Assembly (NCBI RefSeq): GCF_009846755.1
Contig: NZ_AQOR01000003.1
Span: forward strand, 62,001 to 126,000
Direction: 5' to 3'
Length of the DNA: 64,000 bases
Origin: Alcanivorax sp. S71-1-4
Lineage (GTDB): Bacteria > Pseudomonadota > Gammaproteobacteria > Pseudomonadales > Alcanivoracaceae
Below are positions 1-8,984 of this stretch, piece after piece. Numbering within the stretch: the stretch's first letter is position 1; each line of letters begins with the position of its first letter. The translations under genes were made by a program, and so were the position numbers. The notes under the pieces are model-generated. The model was not told the DNA's origin, did not search any database, and saw only the letters and a program-made list of their open reading frames with translations.

Positions 1-303
1 CATGACATCACCCGGAGGCGCTGATACAAGTCGGATTCCCAAAACCAAGAAAGGGCATTTCCGTGCTCACTCAACCTCAAACTCCTTCGCATCAGGCTCC
101 AGATTATGCCGCCAACGTTGCAGTCATTAATGAACAAGAAAGAAATTCATAAAACACTCAGACACTGACGTTTATCCGAGCTAAGATTTATTACTACAAT
201 TATTTTTTCACACCTAAAAAAAGCAAAGTCGATCCAACGAGATACGTTTTAAATACGGATTTAATAAACGCAAATAAAACCATTTCCTTTACTTTGGCTC
301 ATT
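1..303. other. AT-rich stretch without an intact gene; possible gene remnant
   Basis: No intact gene is visible. The stretch is much richer in A and T than the rest of the window. On the minus strand, about 123 down to 67, an open stretch reads LQRWRHNLEPDAKEFEVE and then stops, preceded by an in-frame stop. It looks like the decayed C-terminus of a gene, but it is very short and this is only an impression. The toxin gene that follows ends at 304. Confidence 0.3.
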
Positions 304-585
304 CTAAAAAGGCGGCCACTGACGCGCCGTATGCACCACGTTCAGAATCCGAACCTGTTGCCCTGAAACGTCATACACAAGCATATAGCCGGGATGAACA
401 ACCAGCTCCCGGGTACCCGGAACGCGACCAAGCCGCCCGCTGTCGGGATAATCCACAAGCTGTGCAGCTTTCCCGGAAAATATTTCATCCAGCGTCAGTG
501 CCGCCAGCGGGTTGTCTGGCTCAATGTAATCATAAATATCATCCCGGTCCTGAATGGCTTCTGGCGTCCAGAACAGCACCATCAT
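304..585 (-). CDS. ParE/RelE-type toxin of a type II toxin-antitoxin pair
   Basis: This is a 93-residue protein of the ParE/RelE superfamily, whose members poison gyrase or cleave mRNA at the ribosome. Visible family features are the N-terminal stretch WTPEAIQDRDDIYDYI, a central GRLGRVPGTRELVVHPGYMLVYDV segment read in parts as PGTREL and Y-x-LVYDV, and the C-terminal strand ILNVVHTARQWP. This pattern is typical of ParE rather than of the RelE RNases. Its start overlaps the end of the antitoxin gene by four bases (ATGA), so the two are translationally coupled. A second ATG follows immediately at 582. The gene sits at the AT-rich edge of the window, which fits a mobile or recently acquired module. 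The exact target cannot be read from the sequence. Confidence 0.85.
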   Translation of the reverse strand: MMVLFWTPEAIQDRDDIYDYIEPDNPLAALTLDEIFSGKAAQLVDYPDSGRLGRVPGTRELVVHPGYMLVYDVSGQQVRILNVVHTARQWPPF

Positions 586-866
586 TCAGACGAGCCCATA
601 CGGGCGCGTGTAGCGGCTCGGCGCGCCGCAAACCGGGCCTCGACGTCCGCCGCCGGGATCAGGCTGCCCGCTTCCCCAGAAGTCCGTGATTGTTCGACCT
701 TGGCAATCAACCATGCGTCGTAATCCGGCGCCTCCTGTTGCGCCACGTAGCTGCGCATAAAATCACGCAGGAGCTGCGCCCCGGTACGGTCATGGCCCTT
801 GGCTGCATTGGCAAAGGCGGCTTTCAACTCTTCATCGACCCGAAAAGTGAAGGTAGCGTCACTCAC
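582..866 (-). CDS. Ribbon-helix-helix antitoxin of the ParE-type toxin
   Basis: This is a 94-residue antitoxin. The N-terminal strand TFTFRVDEELK followed by two helices (AAFANAAKGHDRT, AQLLRDFMRSYV) is the ribbon-helix-helix DNA-binding fold of RelB/DinJ/CopG-like antitoxins. The basic, helical C-terminus (ARFAARRAATRARM) would wrap the toxin. I place the start at the GTG at 866, because a strong AGGAG lies directly upstream and the predicted strand begins within a few residues. The longer frame to 908 lacks such a site. Antitoxins of this class repress their own operon. A short imperfect palindrome TTACATGGTAA at 884-894, just upstream of the start, could be part of that operator, but this is weak. 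Confidence 0.82.
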   Translation of the reverse strand: MSDATFTFRVDEELKAAFANAAKGHDRTGAQLLRDFMRSYVAQQEAPDYDAWLIAKVEQSRTSGEAGSLIPAADVEARFAARRAATRARMGSSE

Positions 867-1206
867 GACATTCTCCTGATGTGTTACATGGTAATTGCAG
901 GGTAGCACAAGAGGCTCATAGTGCGAATATCCAGAAGCACAACCAATCCAACAAATTGATTTAAAAGGATAATTCTTATTTCAGATCAAGAGCGGCATAC
1001 CGCCGCATTATCAGACTCCGGCCCAGCTTGACTGCGCCAGCTGGAGACCCCGACGCTGCTATTGACCATCAGGCAGAACATCGCCCTACACACAAAGATA
1101 TTTTTTAAGAGAGGGATGTACAGAATCAGTCGTCAAGCTCCACAACCTCGGCCCGACCCTTCAGGAACTCGCGCATGAACAGCGAGGTGAGAAAAGGCAG
1201 AACCAA
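867..1206. other. Intergenic region; in-frame extension after the response regulator stop
   Basis: No complete gene is visible. Directly after the TGA of the response regulator the same minus-strand frame stays open for 26 codons (about 1206 to 1129), ending in MREFLKGRAEVVELDD and a TGA. It looks protein-like. It may be a lost C-terminal tail, the end of a decayed gene, or chance. The rest (about 867-1127) shows nothing I recognise beyond the upstream region of the antitoxin. Confidence 0.3.
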
Positions 1207-1812
1207 TCAATCCAGAATAAACCCCAACTGCCGCGCCTTCAGCACCGCCTGCGTCCGGTTATCACAGTCAAACAACCCCAGCAGATCCGACACATATTCC
1301 CTCACCGTCGCCGGCGAAATATTCAACTGCGCCGCGATCTCCTTGTTCGGCAGCCCCAGCGACAACAACTCCAGCGTAGCAAGCTGACGCGGTGACAACA
1401 TCACATGGCCGGTATGCGCCTGCCCACCCACAATCACCATCTCGCCGTCCATGATGTCCCGCAACGCTTTGATCATTGCTGCCTTGGTACTGGTCTTGGC
1501 AATAAAGCTGTCGGCGCCAAGCTGGAGCATCTGCTGGATGCTGGCGTGGTGATCGACGGTGGAGATCACCACCAGCGGCAGTGCCGGGTAGCGGGTCTTG
1601 ATCTCTCTGAGGCCATTGAGGCCGGTGGTGCCGGGAAGATGGATATCAAACAGCACCAGCGCAATATCCTGATGCGTGGCCAGGGCCACCTTGGCGGCGT
1701 CGAAGTCGGCGGCCTCGATGACCTGAATATCGGGGAAGGCGTCATGCAGCAGCAGGCGCAGGCCGTCCCGGTATAGCGCGTGGTCTTCGGTTATCAGTAC
1801 CTTGGCGGTCAT
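1207..1812 (-). CDS. LuxR/NarL-family response regulator
   Basis: This 201-residue response regulator has an N-terminal receiver (about 4-120) and a C-terminal LuxR-type helix-turn-helix (about 138-195). In the receiver the acidic pair E9/D10, the phospho-acceptor D56 in VLFDIHLPG and the conserved K106 are all present, so it should be phosphorylatable. The output domain carries LSPRQLATLELLSLGLPNKE and the recognition helix ISPATVREYVS, typical of NarL/FixJ regulators. It starts 92 bp downstream of the sensor kinase gene on the same strand and is most likely its partner. Target genes are unknown. The exported-protein operon lying upstream on the same strand is a plausible but unproven target. 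Confidence 0.92.
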   Translation of the reverse strand: MTAKVLITEDHALYRDGLRLLLHDAFPDIQVIEAADFDAAKVALATHQDIALVLFDIHLPGTTGLNGLREIKTRYPALPLVVISTVDHHASIQQMLQLGADSFIAKTSTKAAMIKALRDIMDGEMVIVGGQAHTGHVMLSPRQLATLELLSLGLPNKEIAAQLNISPATVREYVSDLLGLFDCDNRTQAVLKARQLGFILD

Positions 1813-1904
1813 GGGTCGGGCTCATGCTGGCCGGGGTTGCGGGGCGCGCCTTAACACCGGGCACGCGCAAGGAACGTATCACGTCCACCACCCGAGCGGC
1901 GTGT

Positions 1905-4235
1905 TTACGTTGGCATATCCAGGCTCATCGGTGACTGACGCCGCCGGGCGGCCACATTCAGCAACGCCCGCAACTGGGACGGCAGAAGCTGTGGGGATAC
2001 CCCGATCCACTGCGCTGGCAACGCCGCGTCTGTGGCGCACACACAGGCTGCCACTAGGTCCTGGGCCAGCCGCTGCACAGCGTCCGCAGGCAGCGCTGTC
2101 TGTGTGAGCGCGGCGGCGTCGCAGAGCAGTACGGCGGCGGGCCAGCCGGATTGCCATGCCTCGTCCACGGAACGGAACACCGAGACCTGGCATTGCCAGC
2201 TCTGCAGGCGTGCAGACAACGCATCCCTGAGTGCATCGTCCTGGATAACCAGGCTCACCTTCAATGCGCTGTCGCCCTGGTCCGCCGCTGCTGACCGTGG
2301 CAACGCCGGGTCTGCCAACACCGGCACGCTCAGGGTAAACGTGCTGCCCTGGCCGGGTCTGGAGATCACGTTCACAGGGTACCCCAACAGTTCAGCGATA
2401 TGCCTGACGATGGACAGGCCGATGCCGGCCCCTTCGGTTTTCTGCGGCACGTCGGCAGCGCGGTGGTAGATATCAAAGATATGCTGCCGTGCGCTGTCGT
2501 CCATGCCGCAGCCCGTATCCAGCACCTGGATGGCGACCTCGCGGCCGCGCCGGCGACAACCCACCACGACACGCCCGGTGTCGGTATATTTCACAGCGTT
2601 GGAAACCAGGTTGCGCAACATGCGATCAAGCAGCATCGGGTCGCTGAATACTGTCGCGGAGCAGGGGTGGAACCTCAGTTCAATGCCCTTCTCTCTCGCC
2701 AGCACCCGGTACTCGTTCTGCAGGCGCGCAAACAGGTCATTGAGCTGAACGGCCTTCAACTCGGGCCGGATCGCACCGGATTCCAGTTTGCTCAGGTCCA
2801 TGATCGACTTGAAAGATTCGCTCATCTGACGGTGCGTATTCTTCAGCCGGTAGAGTATTTTCTTGCCGTCCAGCCCCTGGACATGCGGCTGCAAGTGCTC
2901 CAGAAAGATACTCATGGAATTGAGCGGCTGGCTCAGGTCATGGCTGCTCTGCGCAATAAAACGCGACTTTGACTGGCTGAGGTATTCGGCCCTGACCTTT
3001 TCATCGCGCAAGGCACGCACGCGCAGGATCAGCGCCACGGCGTGCAGCAGCATGTGCAATATCTGGATATAGAGCACATGAAGCATCTTGTAGGATTCAG
3101 TCACTTCCTGAAACGCCCGGGACGCCCCCTGCGTGACCAGCACCACTTGCAGCATCGAAAGCACCACCGGGAACCAGCCGAGCAGATAAATAAAGTAGTA
3201 GCTGCCTTCGCGGCGCACTTTGGCCACGCCCGAGCCAAGAATCACCAGCGACACCACCAGATAATCCAGCACGTACAGGCGCACTTTGGCTTCCATGGGC
3301 AATGCAGTGGCGAGCAGGCAGATCACCAACGTCAACAGCGCCGCGCCGGCAAACGCCTGAAACCACCGCCCGGAGGCACGGTTGATGCGGAGAAAACTGC
3401 CGGCGAAGGCCAGTTGTGTCATCAGGGTGGAAGAGACCAGCCACCAGAACCAGTCCGTCTCGATATACGCCGATTGCCATATCAGCGCCGGGATGCTGCT
3501 GTGTCCCAGGTAATAAACGAGCATCAGCAGTGACGACAGCGCGCCCCAGAAAAAGGCCACTTCCGACATCAGCAACCAGCAGACCAGCCCCAGCACGACC
3601 AGGCCCAGGATGACGCCTATGGCCACCTTGAAAGCAAGGTCCAGGTGCATGGCCCAGGCCGCATACTGCTGCCCGCTCATCAACCCGATGTAGGGATGCC
3701 AGGTGCCGCGCCGGGCGTTCAGTTCAACGACCACCAGATAGGATTTGCCGGCTTGCAGGCTGAGGTTCACCGCCCGGCCGAGGGTGTTGATATCCGTCGG
3801 GTCGCCATAGCCCCCGTTGCCGAATCGCTGCACGACCTGACCCTCGTCGCTCCGGACCAGCACGCCCGATTGCCGGAAACCGAAATTGCTGATGTGGAGC
3901 ATCCAGTCGCTGGTCTCGGTCAGGTTGACGACGCGGGTATAGAGCCAGTATCGGCCGTGTTGCCTGAAATCCGGGGACAGGCCAAAGCGCTCGCCCGCCG
4001 GCACGGTATCGGGAGCCTTGTCCAGCGCCAGGCCTTCCGGCGCGGGAATGAAGCCTGAGGAATACACATTGGAGATAAGAGGGTAACGGTTGTCCGGCCC
4101 GGTGAGTTCGATGGCGTGAAATGCCGTAGCGGCCTGCGCGACGCGCAGCCCGGCGAGCACCATCACCAGGCAGACGATCAGAAACGTGCCCGCCGAAAAA
4201 CCGCGCTCCGCCCCGCACGATAGTGGTCGATTCAT
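1905..4235 (-). CDS. Sensor histidine kinase with 7TMR-DISM input domain and degenerate C-terminal receiver
   Basis: This is a 776-residue inner-membrane kinase. A signal/TM segment (about 15-36) precedes a periplasmic beta-rich 7TMR-DISM extracellular domain (about 37-185, ending in ARRGTWHPYIGLM). Seven hydrophobic helices follow (about 195-410), then a HisKA domain with the phospho-accepting H432 in SSHDLSQPLNSM, and an ATPase domain with N-box NLVSNAVKYT, G1 DTGCGM and G2 GAGIGLSIV. The last 120 residues resemble a receiver domain (VSLVIQDDALRDALSARL, then AAVLLCDAAAL) but are poorly conserved and may not accept phosphate. DISM sensors are thought to respond to carbohydrates or other small molecules. 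It is transcribed with the response regulator just downstream. Confidence 0.9.
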   Translation of the reverse strand: MNRPLSCGAERGFSAGTFLIVCLVMVLAGLRVAQAATAFHAIELTGPDNRYPLISNVYSSGFIPAPEGLALDKAPDTVPAGERFGLSPDFRQHGRYWLYTRVVNLTETSDWMLHISNFGFRQSGVLVRSDEGQVVQRFGNGGYGDPTDINTLGRAVNLSLQAGKSYLVVVELNARRGTWHPYIGLMSGQQYAAWAMHLDLAFKVAIGVILGLVVLGLVCWLLMSEVAFFWGALSSLLMLVYYLGHSSIPALIWQSAYIETDWFWWLVSSTLMTQLAFAGSFLRINRASGRWFQAFAGAALLTLVICLLATALPMEAKVRLYVLDYLVVSLVILGSGVAKVRREGSYYFIYLLGWFPVVLSMLQVVLVTQGASRAFQEVTESYKMLHVLYIQILHMLLHAVALILRVRALRDEKVRAEYLSQSKSRFIAQSSHDLSQPLNSMSIFLEHLQPHVQGLDGKKILYRLKNTHRQMSESFKSIMDLSKLESGAIRPELKAVQLNDLFARLQNEYRVLAREKGIELRFHPCSATVFSDPMLLDRMLRNLVSNAVKYTDTGRVVVGCRRRGREVAIQVLDTGCGMDDSARQHIFDIYHRAADVPQKTEGAGIGLSIVRHIAELLGYPVNVISRPGQGSTFTLSVPVLADPALPRSAAADQGDSALKVSLVIQDDALRDALSARLQSWQCQVSVFRSVDEAWQSGWPAAVLLCDAAALTQTALPADAVQRLAQDLVAACVCATDAALPAQWIGVSPQLLPSQLRALLNVAARRRQSPMSLDMPT

Positions 4236-4588
4236 GCAGTCTTCCTGTGACCAGGCCGGCCTGACAACCGGCGCTGGATGCCGTCACCGGCTGAACGACG
4301 CCCCAGCACGCCCCCGAATCGCCCATAATGCCTCACACGACGGTCTGTTGCGTACCCCGACATCTGTCGGGTACTGCCTGTTGCGCCCTGTAGCAGTGAT
4401 CACATTGATCCGATGGAGTGAGAGCAAGACAAGGCAGACCGGCGTGCTGGCCCACACTGACGCACGCCGGCCGTTTGATGGCGATGGATGCCGACTGCTG
4501 CGCCGGCCGGGTTCGCGTTCTGGCCAGGTTGCGTGCTGCATCAGGGCGGGCCATCTGGCTCGCCCGGTCGCACAGGTTTGCCGCAGGC
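4236..4588. other. Intergenic region with a palindrome, upstream of the kinase gene
   Basis: This 353-bp gap separates the kinase gene from the end of the exported-protein operon on the same strand. No convincing gene is present. A palindrome CCCGACA-TC-TGTCGGG lies at 4356-4371, flanked by GTAC on both sides (with one extra C on the left). It could be an operator for the two-component operon, whose start is about 120 bp away, or a weak transcription end for the upstream operon. No T-run follows on either side. Confidence 0.45.
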
Positions 4589-7500
4589 TTACAACAGCAG
4601 ACGTGTCAGCAACAGCAACACCAGTGCCGCCACCAGCAGCAGGGCCGCATACAGCAGGTAAAGATGCAGGCACAGCCATAGCAGTATCAGTGCGAGCAGC
4701 GCCAGCAACACTGCCGCCAGCACCAGGTACCCGCGCCGTTTCCGGACCAGCCCGGCTACTGTCAGGACCAGCGCCACCACGATGACCAGTGCGGCCAGCC
4801 AGTGCAGCCAACAGGCTGCCCGTTCGCTGAGATCACAGGCGGCTGTCCCCGTGGGGGTGTAGGGTAGGTCGTCCTCACCATCCGGTATCCCGTCGCCATC
4901 GCTGTCGGGATCCAGGCGGTTGTCGAGGCCGTCACCGTCTATATCACCACGCGGTTCCTCGCCATCCGGGATGCCGTCGTTGTCACTGTCCGGGTCGACG
5001 ACGTTATCGAGTCCATCGCCGTCGGCATCGCGCAGCGGATCACGTTCGCTGCCGTTGTCGGGCGCGTCGGGATCGTACAGCTCTTCACCGTCGGGAATGC
5101 CATCGTTGTCGCTGTCCCGGTCCAGATGATTGGGAATGCCGTCACCGTCTGCATCACCCTGCACTTCGTCTTCGTCGGCCAACCCGTCACCGTCCTGGTC
5201 GCCGGTCTGTATCAGCGGCACGGACAGATCGACGCTGCTGAACGCCGGCCCGGAACAGTCGTCGCCGGGGTAATGGCTGCTGGCCTCCCAGGTGCCGCCT
5301 TCCACCGCCACGTAGGCATCCTCGAAGCAACCGTACTCATCCGTCATCACTTCCCGGTAGACCGGATTGCCTGCCGGGTCCCGGTACCGCACGGTGACCA
5401 TTTCGTTCGGTCGTGGAGGCTGCGTGCACCCCATGGCGCTGAGGATGGCGCATTGTTCAGGCATCTTCTCTGCGTCCAGCAACAACCCCATGCCCGCCAG
5501 CGCCGCCCTGGCTTCGGCATTCTGCCCGTCCTGATATGCGCTCGCGGCCTGTGGCCGGAAGCGTTTCCCGCAATCCCGGACACTGGTGTCCAGCGTCATG
5601 TCGGTACGGCGTCGCAAGCCCACGCTGACCGTCGTGCCACCGACCGGCACCAGTGTGTCGCCACGGGGCATCCAGGCCGTGACATGGATATCGTGATCGG
5701 CGCAGACAGGCGCGTCGTCATTCGGCCGGAGATCCAGCCGCCCCAGATAGCGCTCGCCCGGTGCGACCAGACGCTTGGTGTCTGCAAACTGCTTGTGCCA
5801 GTCCGCCGGGATACCGTCTTCGCGGAAGTAGAACAGTTGCGGCTGTGCCTGTTCATTGACGATCTGGAAGTCGAACGCCACCGGCGTATACGGGCTCGCG
5901 GTGTCGCTGGTGACCACACGCAGGTTCTGCTGCGCCTTGTCGTTGCTGGCATCGGTATCGTTGACCTGACGCCGGATCTCGACGCGCACGCAGTTATGTT
6001 CATCGTCTGCGCCGTCCGGCGTCCAGACGAAGAAGACATCGCGGTATTCCCCCGAGGGAATGCTGCCGATAAAACGGATCGCCCGTTCATCGAAACTGCC
6101 CTCGCCTCCCACCGTGTGGTACGGCTCGGACATCAGGAATTTGACTTCCACATCGTAGGCGGTGGCCGGGCCGCTGTTATGGACGCGCACATAGATACGA
6201 TTCTGTTCGTCGGCAATCGGCTGCTCTTCCCCCGGCCCGGTCGACAATTGCACGGTCTGGTCATACGGGGCATAGCCGTCGCCATCGCGCTGGTTGTCCA
6301 CCCAGATGTCCGGGCTGGTCCAGTGCGGGTCGCCACGGCGCACGTAGAGATCGTATTTATCCGGCGGCGGATCATAATCCACATCGATCAGATAACCGTC
6401 GTTATCGGGCAGCCTGTCCAGCACATCGATATCAATCCCTGTACCTGCCGGCTGAAGGCTGCCGCCCACGGCCAGCGCAGCGTCGTTGATGTGATCGGTG
6501 GAAGGCGTGCCGTCGCGCACCAGCACCGGTGCTTCGCCCTGGGGAATGAGGCGGTTGGCGTAATACACCAGCACACCGTCGGCCGGCACCGGGTCGGTTT
6601 CCGCCAGCGCCGGGCTGCGCGCCTCGATCCAGTAGAAATGATGTTCGGATTCCAGTGTGGTGGCGCCCTCGGTGAGCCCGATGGCCACGGCGGCAATCTG
6701 GTCGGTGTCGATTTCTGCCTGATAGTGCAGCGGGATCGGCGGCTCGCCTTCGCGCTCTGTGCCGGACGGCGGTCGCTGGATATAGAGCACACGTCCGCCA
6801 CGGGACGTGACCCAGGTGGCTTTTTCCTTGGACCAGACCAGCGGGTGCGCACCGTCAAATGGCCGCGCCATATTGTCCCAGTGATCCGCCGTGTGCGTCA
6901 GCAGGCTGTCGACTTCGTCGTGGACGTACAGGTCTTCCAGCAGCAATTGATGCGACAGGCCGTGGGCATACTGCATGGTATTGTTGTCCGGCCCCTGCAC
7001 GGACACCGACAGGAAGCGGGTTTCACCCGCCGCGTCATAGGGCCAGAGGCCGGTCGTGGCCCAGTCACGCTGGAAGGCCGGGTCGTTGACGACGATCACC
7101 ACACGATCGATATCGTCTGCGGCCTCCGCCGTCGCGCCGTCCAGGACGGCTGGCTCTGCCGTGATGAGTTTGTCGAGCACCTCTTCGGCCATTTCCACCA
7201 GCAGGTTGCGGCGGCTGTCCTGATAGTGCGCACTGTCATGATCAAGCGCCACCGGGCCGCGATACAGCGGCACCACTGTGGTCTGGCCGTAGCTGACGCG
7301 TTCGATCCAGGCCGCCGCACCGGTCATGCGGGTTTCGATCATTGCCTGATCGGCGCTGCCGCCGATGCCGCTGAAATCCGCGCGCACTACCAGCGTGTTC
7401 TGCTCACCGATCGGGAACGGGCCGCGTGAAACCGTAACCGGTCGCAGTGCAATATTGTTGTTCTGCCTGACCTGCGCCAGCCCCGGCGCGGAGACGGACG

Positions 7501-8968
7501 GGTCGTGCAGGTTGAGCAGGCGTACCGCGAGATGCACACCTCCGTCTCCGGCCTCGACATCCTCCGGTGCCGGGGGGCGCCACACCAGCGGGCCCACCAC
7601 GGTCATGCTGTCCTGGGTCATCTGCCGGCCTGCAATCGTCGGCAGATACAGCCGGTTATCCGGCGTGTTGGACGAGGACGAGGCATAGGCGCTATAGAAA
7701 CCGCTGTCATGCCAGTCGTCGGGGAATGCCAGCGGCGAAGCCGGGTCTGCCCAGAACAGGCGCGCGGTCACATTGGTGATCGGCTGCTCGCCCCGATTAC
7801 GGACCGCCAGGTACAGATAATTGTTTTCGTCGAAGCGTGGCTGCTGAAAGGCATAGCTGTTGAGGCCGGCGCTGAGCGCGGCGTCCAGGTCGATGTCCGG
7901 ATGGTGACGCACAAGAATATCCGGCGACGACAGCAGATAGCCGCCGTCCGATGGCTGCACGCCGTCGTCGCCGACGTAATCGCGCACATAGGCATCGAAC
8001 GGCGGTGTATAGCCTGCCCCGGGGTACAGCACCACGCGATGCTGCGTGGCATCCAGGGCCAGCACCCGGCCCTCACCATCCAGTGCGATTTTCTGCAGCG
8101 CATCGAACAGGGGCGCACCGCCGAGATGACGATAAAAATCGCCGCTGTCCTCCAGCACGACAATACGGTGGTTATCCGTGTCCGCGACATAGACACGGCC
8201 GTCATCACCGACGGCCACATCGCGGGGGTAACGAAACTGCGCGCTGCCGGTGCCAAAATGACCCAGCGCTGTCTGGGCACCCCCGCCAGCCGGCAGCCGC
8301 AGCACGCGGCTGTTGCCGGTATCCGCCAACCACAAGTCGCCGGCAGTGGTCACATCCAGCCCGTAGGGATTGTTCCAGTCCGCGCCGTCGCGCCAGACAG
8401 CCCAGCTGTCGTCATCGGCGCTGTCCGCCACCAGCACCCGGTTGTTACCGGAATCCAGCAGGTAGACCGTGCCGTCTTCGGCCACGGCAATATCGCGGGG
8501 CATGAGAATGGCGCGGCCGTCCACGGTGGTGCCCGCGCTGGCGAATGCCGCGTCGTGGCTGTAGCTGTCGGCGCCGCTGTCGTAACGAAACAACTGCACC
8601 TGGCCGGCCAACGCATCGACGACAAACACATTGCCGTCGGCATCCACCGCCACACCCTGTGGCTCACGAAACGCGCCCGCCGCCGTCGCGTCTGCGTTAT
8701 AACCGAATTCGTGCCAGGTGTAGGGGCCGGGGAAATCGGCAAGGCTGGTATAGCGGATACGGTGGCTGCCGGTGTCCGCAATCAGCAGACGTTCCCGCGC
8801 CGCGTCCACGGCCATGCCGGTGGGCACCGTCAGGGCGTCGCCGATGATGAAAGGCGGGCCATATTCCAGATCGTCCGCCTGGGCCAGCGGCGCGGCCAGC
8901 AACAGCCCCGCCAGAAACCCCAGCATCCGGACAACGCCGGACATTCCCTGTCCGCAATGCGAAATCAT
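4589..8968 (-). CDS. Giant membrane-anchored exoprotein: NHL propeller, M6-like pseudo-peptidase region, TSP3 repeats, C-terminal hydrophobic anchor
   Basis: This 1459-residue protein has a signal peptide (about 10-31, ending LAQA). An NHL-type beta-propeller (about 35-325) shows repeated units such as YVADTDNHRIVVL. Two extracellular modules begin with the motif SPDI-V (about 345 and 885) and contain NxxYVxVxNxG strands. The middle (about 610-760) resembles an M6/immune-inhibitor-A peptidase: AHGLSHQLLLEDLYV followed by WSKEKATWV. The usual HExxH is HGLSH (about 668-672), so the catalytic Glu is missing. Residues 1255-1365 hold calcium-binding TSP3-like DxDxDG repeats. The C-terminus has two long hydrophobic segments (about 1387-1459) that would anchor it in a membrane. 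It is the last gene of the four-gene PAD operon, 16 bp after its neighbour. Confidence 0.8.
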   Translation of the reverse strand: MISHCGQGMSGVVRMLGFLAGLLLAAPLAQADDLEYGPPFIIGDALTVPTGMAVDAARERLLIADTGSHRIRYTSLADFPGPYTWHEFGYNADATAAGAFREPQGVAVDADGNVFVVDALAGQVQLFRYDSGADSYSHDAAFASAGTTVDGRAILMPRDIAVAEDGTVYLLDSGNNRVLVADSADDDSWAVWRDGADWNNPYGLDVTTAGDLWLADTGNSRVLRLPAGGGAQTALGHFGTGSAQFRYPRDVAVGDDGRVYVADTDNHRIVVLEDSGDFYRHLGGAPLFDALQKIALDGEGRVLALDATQHRVVLYPGAGYTPPFDAYVRDYVGDDGVQPSDGGYLLSSPDILVRHHPDIDLDAALSAGLNSYAFQQPRFDENNYLYLAVRNRGEQPITNVTARLFWADPASPLAFPDDWHDSGFYSAYASSSSNTPDNRLYLPTIAGRQMTQDSMTVVGPLVWRPPAPEDVEAGDGGVHLAVRLLNLHDPSVSAPGLAQVRQNNNIALRPVTVSRGPFPIGEQNTLVVRADFSGIGGSADQAMIETRMTGAAAWIERVSYGQTTVVPLYRGPVALDHDSAHYQDSRRNLLVEMAEEVLDKLITAEPAVLDGATAEAADDIDRVVIVVNDPAFQRDWATTGLWPYDAAGETRFLSVSVQGPDNNTMQYAHGLSHQLLLEDLYVHDEVDSLLTHTADHWDNMARPFDGAHPLVWSKEKATWVTSRGGRVLYIQRPPSGTEREGEPPIPLHYQAEIDTDQIAAVAIGLTEGATTLESEHHFYWIEARSPALAETDPVPADGVLVYYANRLIPQGEAPVLVRDGTPSTDHINDAALAVGGSLQPAGTGIDIDVLDRLPDNDGYLIDVDYDPPPDKYDLYVRRGDPHWTSPDIWVDNQRDGDGYAPYDQTVQLSTGPGEEQPIADEQNRIYVRVHNSGPATAYDVEVKFLMSEPYHTVGGEGSFDERAIRFIGSIPSGEYRDVFFVWTPDGADDEHNCVRVEIRRQVNDTDASNDKAQQNLRVVTSDTASPYTPVAFDFQIVNEQAQPQLFYFREDGIPADWHKQFADTKRLVAPGERYLGRLDLRPNDDAPVCADHDIHVTAWMPRGDTLVPVGGTTVSVGLRRRTDMTLDTSVRDCGKRFRPQAASAYQDGQNAEARAALAGMGLLLDAEKMPEQCAILSAMGCTQPPRPNEMVTVRYRDPAGNPVYREVMTDEYGCFEDAYVAVEGGTWEASSHYPGDDCSGPAFSSVDLSVPLIQTGDQDGDGLADEDEVQGDADGDGIPNHLDRDSDNDGIPDGEELYDPDAPDNGSERDPLRDADGDGLDNVVDPDSDNDGIPDGEEPRGDIDGDGLDNRLDPDSDGDGIPDGEDDLPYTPTGTAACDLSERAACWLHWLAALVIVVALVLTVAGLVRKRRGYLVLAAVLLALLALILLWLCLHLYLLYAALLLVAALVLLLLTRLLL
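4873..5200 (-). repeat. Tandem Asp-rich TSP3-type coding repeats
   Basis: This segment of the 1459-residue protein encodes repeated acidic units, e.g. DADGDGIPNHLDRDSDNDGIPDGEE and near-copies read as DSDNDGIPDGEE and DIDGDGLDNRLD. The spacing is 12-24 codons. At DNA level the units are imperfect repeats of gtcgttgtc/gccgtcatc-like blocks. Thrombospondin type 3 repeats bind calcium and often form a rigid stalk near a surface anchor, which fits the hydrophobic C-terminus that follows. Confidence 0.75.
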
Positions 8969-8984
8969 GCGCGTGCTCTCCCTG

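Noticed and set aside
4873-5200. Repeated DNA considered as a CRISPR array or a VNTR locus
   Set aside because: The repeats are in frame and encode DxDxDG calcium-binding units inside a gene.
5126-7429. 767-codon open frame on the plus strand opposite the NHL protein gene
   Set aside because: It lies fully inside a minus-strand gene with a signal peptide and recognisable domains. The translation is His/Arg/Gly-rich without any motif, as expected of an antisense shadow in high-GC DNA.
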